Origin: Fennellomyces sp. T-0311
Taxonomy: Eukaryota; Mucoromycota; Mucoromycetes; Mucorales; Lichtheimiaceae
DNA: 64,000 bases
Assembly (NCBI GenBank): GCA_025266875.1
Contig: JALLLT010000006.1
Span: 620,001-684,000 of the forward strand
Direction of reading: 5' to 3'
Shown here: in pieces, positions 56,347 through 64,000 of the stretch
Position numbering within the stretch: position 1 is the stretch's first letter
Layout: each line of letters begins with the position of its first letter
The notes under the pieces: generated by a model
Told to the model about the DNA's origin: nothing
What the model saw: only the letters and a program-made list of their open reading frames with translations
Database searches by the model: none
Program-made: the position numbers and the translations under genes

Positions 56347-59300
56347 TTACTTCCTACTACGATCCTTGTTTTGCTTGAAGCACAGGAACTGGACCACCGT
56401 GCTTTTGCGACTAAACACCAGCAAATCCTTGACGTGGTTGAGCTCCGCCTGCAACTCGCCCGAGTTTTGCTGTTGCGCGTCGTACGATTGTTCGATCGAT
56501 TGGTAGATGAGTTGAAGTGTATCCGACGCCGCCGGTGTCACATATTGCTGCAATGTTTGGTGCATGAATTCGATTTCCAGCGTAGCTTGAAGCATGCCGC
56601 CCATCCCGAATCGCTCCACCTGACGGAAGCTTTCCAAGCAGTCGTTGGCCATGTTCTCAAGTAACGCCGACACAGCTCGATGCACCAGTTGCTTGGTCAC
56701 GCTGCTCACTTGCGAATGCACCATCACAAGTGTCATCAATGCCTCGTATACGTACGAATGCACCTCGGTGGGTTTGGGTATGCTGTACCAGTCAACCCCG
56801 CTCAGCAAGATGCCTTGGCGGATGATATCGCGGATAAGCCCAGATTTACGCTTGATGTAGTCATTGAACAGAATCTTGTCGAGCTGATCCACAACTTCCA
56901 ACAATGTCTACCAAATGGACTTTTTTGTTAGCAACCGCCTCTGCCGGTGTGCCCAGTGAAACGTTTACCTTGAGATCTTCATCCATATTGCACTTGTAAG
57001 CCAAGTTGAACAGGCCAACCAATTTGGGAATCACGGTGCTTCGCATATGCGCCAGATTCGCCACAGTGAGAAGAATACGCATGTCCTATAGCAACGAGAA
57101 TCAATACGTTGCTAACGCAAAAGGAATCATCGGTTACCATGGAATGGACATCAATCTTGTCACGCTTCTTGGCGAGCTGCACTTCCTCTTTTTCATTCAA
57201 CGGGGTATAATCAGAGAAAGCAAGACGGACAAGACCATCGAGGAAGGTATATGTTGATTCCAAGAATGATCCGCGAATCTTTTCCACATATTCAGGCTTG
57301 ACTTCGGGACGTTCCTGCTTGGCCATATCATCCACTGTAACGATATATGTGGATATTCTGAACGTGGATCGAGCACAAAACTTGTGATAATCGTAATAAC
57401 GTTTCAACAATCCTGTGCAGTGCGGAATTTCCGTATCAAAGATCCATTCTTCCAACATGTAGAATGTCTTTGCATCTCGTTCCCAGCACTTGCAAATCAC
57501 ATCGATAAATTTCCACCGCGCCTTTTCGATCAACTCTGTTAATCCAGAGAACGCCTCGCCAGCGAGATGGATCGCGCTGATATCGTTGACACAGTGTCCC
57601 AAATCATTGATGATGCGCGTCAAATACTCGGATACATGGATCGAACTGGCGTTGACGGGTAAAAACGCCGGCATCACCACGGATTCAGTGCCATCATTGT
57701 TTTGCTCGACTGGCATGTCCCGCATGTTCAAATCGAAATGATCAGATATCAGTTGTGCATACATGTTGACAATGTTGCGTGTCATTGATTGACATTGCTC
57801 AACCTTGCCGAGGTCAACGCCCTGGCGTCGTCGACGTCCACCTTCAGTCGATTTGGCTGCTGTGCTCGCCTTTGAAAGCATGATTAACTTTGAAATGTCT
57901 CGGATATGATTGGAGATCAAACCTTGTGTGCGAATTTGCCTTCGATAAAGGCCGTGGAGAGTCGCCAGAAGTCAGGTAGGCAGCGCAACAACAGTGCTGA
58001 CAAGGACTTGACTAGATCCGATGTAATGCGCCAATACTGATTATCTGGATCCCTGTCTAATATATGCTTTAGCCGACATGAAGCGTTGCTAGGAACCCTT
58101 TCTTTTACCATTCGAGTCAAAACTCTTGGTTCGAACCTGTTCAATGCCCTTTTTCAAAGCCAAACTTCGTTGCACATCAGATTCTTCTTGTTCATTGACT
58201 GCTCGATGCGCATGCAGCTTCTTTGCACTCGTCTCATAAGTCTCTTTCAATAGGCCGATAATCCATTGGTATTGACTATCCAGATAGAACCATGCAGGGT
58301 CCTCGGTAGTATCGAGATCAAACAGAAAGCTATTGGTGATCCATAAGTTTCCATGGGATCATGTAACAAATAAAAAGACATACTTGATGGTCTTTTCTTG
58401 CTCTTCCATACTTCGCCAAGGGTCGGCCAGCATCTTGAGGAGCACTTGACGAAGCTCAACCACAATCTTGTTGACCTCAGTCCAGACTTTTTCAAACACC
58501 TTGCGATGCAATTCGGATATATTGGCATCGTCTGCTCTGTATTCGTCGGCATCGTAATCGTCGTCGTCGAAATCCACCGTACTGTTCCTTTGCAAATCGT
58601 TGTATAGGAATTTTCCCTTTTTGTAATCACGAATTGCTGTTTCATATTTATGCTACATTCACGTAATAATTCAGTCGAATAAATCAGCAGTTGCAACACA
58701 TTTCTATTACCTGTTTGATGGATTCGAGAAGACTGCTTGGAAGATTGAAGAAAAACTTGTATCGTTGCAATACGGTCAATGTACTTCGCACCTTGTCCAC
58801 TTTTTGGCGCCGTTCGACAATGGGTCCATAAATTTGATCTGCGCGTGCATTGGCTTCGTTCAATGCTGATTCAAGAGATCGCGTACCGTATTCTTCTTGC
58901 GGGTTCAATTGTTTCGATTTCATTTCTTCGTATACATGATCGACGGTTACTTTGGCACTGACGAATCGATCAAAGTTGCTATGGACCAAATGTTTCAATG
59001 CCTCCGCACGTTGGTCGACGCTCAACCGAAGTCGTTCTTCACCAGAAATCAATTCGTTGTACGTCGTGTCCTTGTGGACTTGTTGAAGAAACAGGCGCGG
59101 TTGAAAAGACTTGTTTGTAATCACAAGTGCGGATCCTAAAGACACGTTTCTATCAGACATGCGACAAGCCGAAAAAAAACACGTACGTTCTTTAAGTTGG
59201 GTAATATTGGTAGCGCTATGTCGAACGTTGCTATATGTAGAGTTAATTCTTTTGTCTGTTGCCACGGTAACAAAGTATATCTTACTCGTCAAAAATGGAG

Positions 59301-59524
59301 CCACGAATACCGAGTGGATCGGCATCGTCCGCAAATTGTAAATCGTTCGAGTCTTTTGGTTCATCGAAACGGTGAGAGAAATGGCGGAGGGTTGCGTCGG
59401 AAACCGTAGCATCGTCCAAGGGAACTTGATCAACCCATACTTCTGGCTCTAGGGAATCGAGCTCATAAAATCGTAAAATAGCTGCATCTTCGGCATACTC
59501 GGGAACGTCCGAGCGATTAATCAT
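56347..59524 (-). CDS. SEC5: Exocyst complex subunit Sec5 (EXOC2)
   Basis: Nine exons, 59524-59286, 59215-59187 (29 nt), 59135-58711, 58652-58384, 58329-58109, 58056-57923, 57869-57138, 57085-56969 and 56907-56347, sum to 908 residues. Recognition comes from LVHSNFDRFVSAKVTVDHVY, RYKFFFNLPSSLL and YETAIRDYKKGKFL, which mark the N-terminal Sec5 core. Further support is CLPDFWRL and the long helical-rod C-terminus. The protein tethers secretory vesicles at growth sites in the plasma membrane as part of the octameric exocyst. The acidic run DFDDDDYDADEY is local. As in other fungi no N-terminal TIG domain is present. The 29-nt exon is needed to keep the frame. Confidence 0.9.
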
Positions 59525-59649
59525 GTTTCTTTTGATGATGACCTGTTGCTCGAAATGGTCAACAAGTGCACGCTTTGCATTATCTGACTTTTAATCATTT
59601 CAACAGAACCGGGCGTGTGTCGCAGCATATCTTTTTTCTTTTTAACTCC
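59525..59649. promoter_or_regulatory. Very short divergent promoter SEC5 / CSA
   Basis: Only 125 bp lie between the two start codons, so 5' leaders and control elements of both genes must overlap or be minimal. Confidence 0.5.
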
Positions 59650-61284
59650 ATGTACAGCTTTTTAAAGAAACGCGAACATGGCATCATTCGTCCTTGGAAA
59701 TTCGTTCGCGCTGAATCGACAAAACGAGCTTATTCACTGCAATTGAGCCCTTCAAAGGAGATTGCTCGCCTTCATCGGGGTACATAATAAAAAAAAACCA
59801 ACCTTTTCAACATTGTTCAAGTCTCCGGGTTTAAAAAGCTGATCGTCAACCTTCCTTTTTTTTTTTTTTTCTTTTTTTCAACTGGCGTGTTAGGCCCAGT
59901 ACAGTCAATAAAGATTGAAACGATTGAGCAACGATAGTAAGCCTTTTCTTTAATGGAACGACGCAGAAAAAGTTAAAAGAAATCCAGTATGTTGTCAGGT
60001 GGAAGCGACGGAAGGATCCATGTCTATGATCTGAATACGCCGCCAGATAGCAATGACCACGTGCGCATTGGTTCGGTGGCGAGTGTCTCGAGGTAAATAA
60101 TGCACCATCGCATCTCAATTCAGGCAATCTCATAAAACCCAAAAAAAAAGAGAAAACCGACATCGCTTTGCTGTGACAACTGTATCCTGGTTTCCATTCG
60201 ACACTGGCATGTTCGTTAGCTCGAGTGCCGACAAGACGATCCGGGTATGGGATACCAACTCAATGACGGTAATAATAGATCAAGGGGGGAGGAAGGCTTG
60301 TGCATTCTGCAAAAAACAAGTAGACTTATGCATTGATGTATATATATATAGCCAGCGTGTATATTTGATTTGGATTCGCATGTACATTGCCAAGCTATTT
60401 CACCGATTGCATCGCATTGTTTGGTTGCCAGTACGTTACCTTTTCCTTTTATATCCTTCTATTTAGAATTACTTTGCTAGGTGCTGCGGAAGAACCAAGA
60501 ATCCGTCTTTGCGATCTAAAAAGCGGGGCTAGCACACATTCATTAATGGGTCACAATGGATCGGTCTTATCGGTCGCATGGTCCCCGCGTCAAGAGCACG
60601 TGCTGTATTCGGGCGGGTAATATATCAAGAACCCCGCTTTTTGTAATACCTATTCATGGTTGCTATAATAGAGTTGACGGCACGGTCCGGATATGGGACA
60701 TCAGACGGGCCGCTGCATGTTTAATGTCCCTCGACCAACACAATAGTGACAATGATGCATTAGCTGATACGAACAAGGCACACGGCGCCGGCGTCAACGG
60801 ACTTGTTTTTTCAAGTGATGGATCCAAGCTGGTCACGCTCGGACTCGATGAAAAGATTCGGATGTGGGATGCTTATACGGGTCGGAACACCCTCGTTAAT
60901 TATGGCTCCTTATGGCGTAACCGATTTCAGTGGTACATGGAAGCTGCCGTATCAGGTCCGGACGTGTGGCCACCACTCTTGTATGTGCCCAGTGACGATC
61001 AGCAGGTCCTCGTGTATGAGCTCAATACAGGTCGATTATCAAGGCGACTAAAAGGCGCATATGGACGTGTGACTTGCGTCGAGAAACGGTCCGGCCTTCA
61101 AGAGCTGTATAGTGCATCTAGTGATAACGAGATTTTGATCTGGGAACCAGCAGAGGATCATAATTCAACATTGGAGGATGAACATCCGAGTGAAGTAAGC
61201 ATATTTTCCCAATTGTAAGAAAAGAGTGGCTAGCTCAAATTCGATCGTTAGGAAGATGCTTGGAGCGAAAGCGGCGAGGAGTGA
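59650..61284 (+). CDS. ERCC8: CSA/ERCC8 WD40 protein of transcription-coupled repair
   Basis: Exons 59650-59779, 59894-59936, 59988-60082, 60153-60268, 60352-60430, 60481-60616, 60672-61194 and 61252-61284 give 384 residues. The third-fourth exon border is less certain (an alternative uses a 31-bp intron). Hallmarks shared with human CSA are [10 protein letters not shown] near the start, [56 protein letters not shown]-like [18 protein letters not shown] and the acidic end [11 protein letters not shown] seven-blade propeller serves as the DDB1-bound receptor of a CRL4 ubiquitin ligase that acts on CSB and stalled RNA polymerase II. Many fungi lack a clear CSA, so this well-conserved copy is informative. 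Confidence 0.92.
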
Positions 61285-61513
61285 AAAGTCACCCGGTCCG
61301 CAGGCTTAGTGACCGATTTGGAAGGGGGAGCTTAATTGTTTTTGGGATCTCTTCTGTTTGATCCTGTGCAACAGTGCGTCGAAAACAACAACAAACAGTA
61401 GTAGGTGCTTTTGTATATAAACAGGGGACCGATGGGCCCTGGCTATCCTTTTTCTTCTTTCTGTTTCATACTTTTCTATCTTTTTTTGTTCACATCATCG
61501 TACATCATCCACC

Positions 61514-61950
61514 ATGGGTTGCTGCTTCTCACAAACTGACAAGGTATATATATATATAACCTGATGAGACAATAAAAAAACGCGATCATTCGTAGTAACA
61601 TCATGCTTTGTTCCAGACCACCGTTTACGAAGTAACGCTTGACGCAAACGGTGTCGCTAGACGTGTCCCTGCTGGCACAGGGACGCACTTTATCCATGTT
61701 TCAAGTGATTATGAAACACATTTGGAGGAAAAGGTACTCTTTTTTTTCAAATCCGACATTACTGTTTTAACTAAGTCCTTACGTATTATAGCACTATACT
61801 TTGCCTAGCAATGTAGATACTATCAGCAAGCCCGATCCGGCACATAAACAAGGACGTTATCCATTTTTGCCAGCTAGATTGTCACCGATGCCACGACCTA
61901 ATCCAAAGATTTCGCCAGTAGTAGATGATGAAAAACAATCATCTCCGTAA
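61514..61950 (+). CDS. Small MGCC-start, probably dual-acylated protein
   Basis: Three exons, 61514-61543, 61617-61733 and 61792-61950, sum to 101 residues. The start context CACCATGG is strong. MGCCFSQTDK has Gly2 for N-myristoylation next to two Cys that could be palmitoylated, a membrane-anchor signature also seen in LAMTOR1 and some Galpha-like proteins. The rest (TTVYEVTLDANGVARRV ... RLSPMPRPNPKISPV) is not a family I recognise; it lacks the LAMTOR1 helices. A role as a small membrane adaptor is inference. Confidence 0.72.
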
Positions 61951-62689
61951 ACAAAAACGACACGCTCCGCCGTTTCTTTTGTATATTTTTTTTTCGGATG
62001 GCGTTCACAGGTCATCTGGTATTTTGTGTTCTATATATCCTTCTCTTTTTACTATATATAATTAAAGTTCTGCCTTTTGTTCTTCCATAAACATAAGTTT
62101 TCCCGGACCTATTCTTCTCTTTTATCCGATGGCGTTGTAATCGTAGTTCCCGGATTTACACTCTATGTCAACTATACGCAGCTAATTAGCGTCGATAGGT
62201 AGTACGTATGCTCTGTACTACAATGTGGTTACCCGTCATCTCATTATGAATAGCGGAAACTTACAAGTGCACAAGTCCTTTCCTCTAAATTACTCGTTAT
62301 CAAAAAAAAACAACTTTGGTAACCCAATGTTGTTACATTCCGAGTTCTCGAGTTTTGTCGATTACCTTGAACCTTGGCGCACGCCCGGCGGCCAATTAAT
62401 CCTTAAAAGGCATTCTTCTTTGTATTCGTCATCGATGGTGGTCCTTTTCGCGCAAGAAGCTCACTGTTACCTCATATACTATATACTGACTCACAATGTG
62501 TTCTAATTAGGTACGGATCAGCGTTTCAAAAAAGTAGGTGGGTTCCACGACACCAAAGCGTTTCTCCGATGATGTGGATATCGATGGCTGAAATCCAATG
62601 TCTGGCGCTACTATTTTGTAGCGTAAACAAGCTAGCGCGTTCAAAGTTGGATCGAAATGTAACGAACCCATTTAAGGTGCTGTATCTAA

Positions 62690-63720
62690 AAACAACCACT
62701 TCTTCAGAACGCGATTTTCATCCGAAATTGCCATTGTTTGGTAAACGAACCTTATATCTGTCATGGTTCACACCGTCGCTGTTTTCTTTTGAATCCTTCG
62801 CTGGCAATATTATACATACAGCTGCTGCTGTTCGTAAGATAGAATGCGGCGCATGTTGTGCTTCGCTTATTCACAGACATATCTCACGAATCTCGGAAGG
62901 ATCAAGAAGCTGCGCCTTCCATTTTCCAAAGATGTTGCCAAGAATAACTTTATTACATATCATCAATTGACCACCTTTCCTCGCACAACAGCATTTGATC
63001 GTGCCAAAATTAAGTTTTGGAATCTATCTTGCTTTTCCATTCACTCCTTCTCAAACTATCCTTGCTGACCATGGCTTTAGTAATAAAGCCGAAAAGATGC
63101 CCTTCTTTGCAGCTGTTTTGAGCAGCGTGAGAAAACAGGCTTGTAAAAAGGCTTTGAACAAGACAAGCCTCATTTCTTGCCGTGGCAGGCTTCTGATCGG
63201 TGCAAAACGCGATTCTCACACTTGACACACCATGGCATCGATTCAAGAATCATTCCAACAAATGAGGCTTGATCCAAGTCGTACACTTTGCTCCAGAAAT
63301 ACTTTGCAATCCACATATGGATGAATCAGTATATGATGCTGCAATATTATAGAGACATAAGTTCCGTCAAATCTCAGGGCGCGTTGCATAATGCAGTTCT
63401 TTTTTTAGAACCTGTCTTGGCCAACCGCCACATAATTTACCAACAGCTATCCAGCAACTGTCTTTGTGGCGCGCATACCATGCAAAGTGGCCGAGTCGAG
63501 AGCGCCTCTACAAACTGTATGATGGAGTTTTCACTACCAAATTGTCCGATTTGCAACCAATTCGACACGGACCGCTACTTCCTCTGGGATTGTTCAAAGA
63601 AGTTACAAGTCTGGTAAGGCATAACTCAACGTTTTCTCAAGACATCTGCTTAATTGACATTCGACCATCTTTTGATCGATCCACCAACATCGATTACTGT
63701 CTGCGATAGCACACATGTTA
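62690..63720 (+). pseudogene. Decayed LINE-like retrotransposon 3' part
   Basis: Fragments in several frames follow the order of a non-LTR element C-terminus. There is a segment like the post-reverse-transcriptase region (LSWFTPSLFSFESFAGN, then LRMLCFAYSQTY in another frame). Near the end a zinc-finger-type stretch reads NCPICNQF...FLWDCSKKLQVW, as in the terminal motif of many LINE ORF2 proteins. Stops and shifts abound. No poly-A tail or target duplication was located. Confidence 0.45.
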
Positions 63721-64000
63721 CAACATGAACGATCATTCTCTGTATTCTCTCAGACATTTGGCGTGCACACTGGCGTTTTGTTTTCGATGATGAACCATGC
63801 TCGCTCTGGAAGTGCCTAATGGCCTGACCAGATAAACTGCCCTTATGATGAGTGGCTCCCTGCGGAAAATGCCGCATGTCCTCTTTCATGCTCACCAACT
63901 CCCAAGAGTTTTTCCTGCTAATTGTCGTTTTCTATCATTAAATAGGTTAAACACAGTTTCCGTCACAACTACGGTGCGGGCGTTCCTTATTGACTGCACG

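Noticed and set aside
1..64000. CRISPR array, bacterial-type operon or riboswitch
   Set aside because: No regularly spaced direct repeats, no prokaryotic gene style; genes are intron-rich and eukaryotic.

Overview
This window looks like nuclear DNA of a filamentous fungus, most probably in the Mucoromycota (Mucorales-type). Genes are split by short introns, mostly 50-65 bp, with GT-AG and a few GC-AG borders. The set includes genes that budding yeast lacks (CSA/ERCC8, a UCHL5-like protein, cyclin Q, TMEM230), and the transposons are fungal chromovirus and Mutator-like types. The species assignment is inference from protein style; no rRNA or barcode locus is present.

Bases 1-19,100 are a transposon graveyard that can be unpicked base by base. 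After a tRNA-Thr(CGT) at 1447-1519, a Mutator-like DNA transposon (MULE) spans 1722-13576. It has 112/113-bp terminal inverted repeats and a perfect 9-bp target duplication (TTTTAATAA). Its single gene would encode about 953 residues: FAR1-type DNA-binding region, MULE transposase, SWIM zinc finger and a C-terminal OTU cysteine-protease domain. The element was then hit by six LTR-type insertions, one carrying a further nested one. These are a 5.7-kb Ty3/gypsy chromovirus with nearly identical LTRs and five solo LTR-like elements, each flanked by a perfect 5-bp target duplication. Removing them leaves a 3,908-bp MULE with an open spliced reading frame. From 13.6 to 18.5 kb follow more solo LTRs, several nested inside one another, then a 205-bp MITE-like element.

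From 19.2 to 62 kb the sequence is ordinary host euchromatin. On the left are an OPT-family transporter (-), a SET/MYND protein (-), a PDR-type ABC transporter (+) with a decayed tandem copy that lost both ATPase domains, an F-box/WD40 protein (-) and a weak small gene (-). Then come a UCHL5-like protein whose catalytic Cys is replaced by Tyr (+), TMEM230 (-), a class I histone deacetylase (+), cyclin Q (-), a Sec7/PH Arf-GEF (-), CDT1 (-), ARP1/centractin (+), exocyst SEC5 (-), CSA/ERCC8 (+) and a tiny MGCC-start, probably lipid-anchored protein (+). The right end holds a decayed LINE-like remnant.

For nearly all host genes I placed exons by hand, and the summed exon lengths are multiples of three; exceptions are stated. 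Functional themes are secretion and vesicle traffic (SEC5, Sec7 GEF, ARP1, TMEM230), replication and repair with ubiquitin control (CDT1, CSA, UCHL5-like, F-box), transcription and chromatin (HDAC, SET/MYND, cyclin Q) and membrane transport (OPT, ABC). They are neighbours, not an operon. Divergent pairs share short intergenic spaces: TMEM230/HDAC, CDT1/ARP1 and SEC5/CSA.
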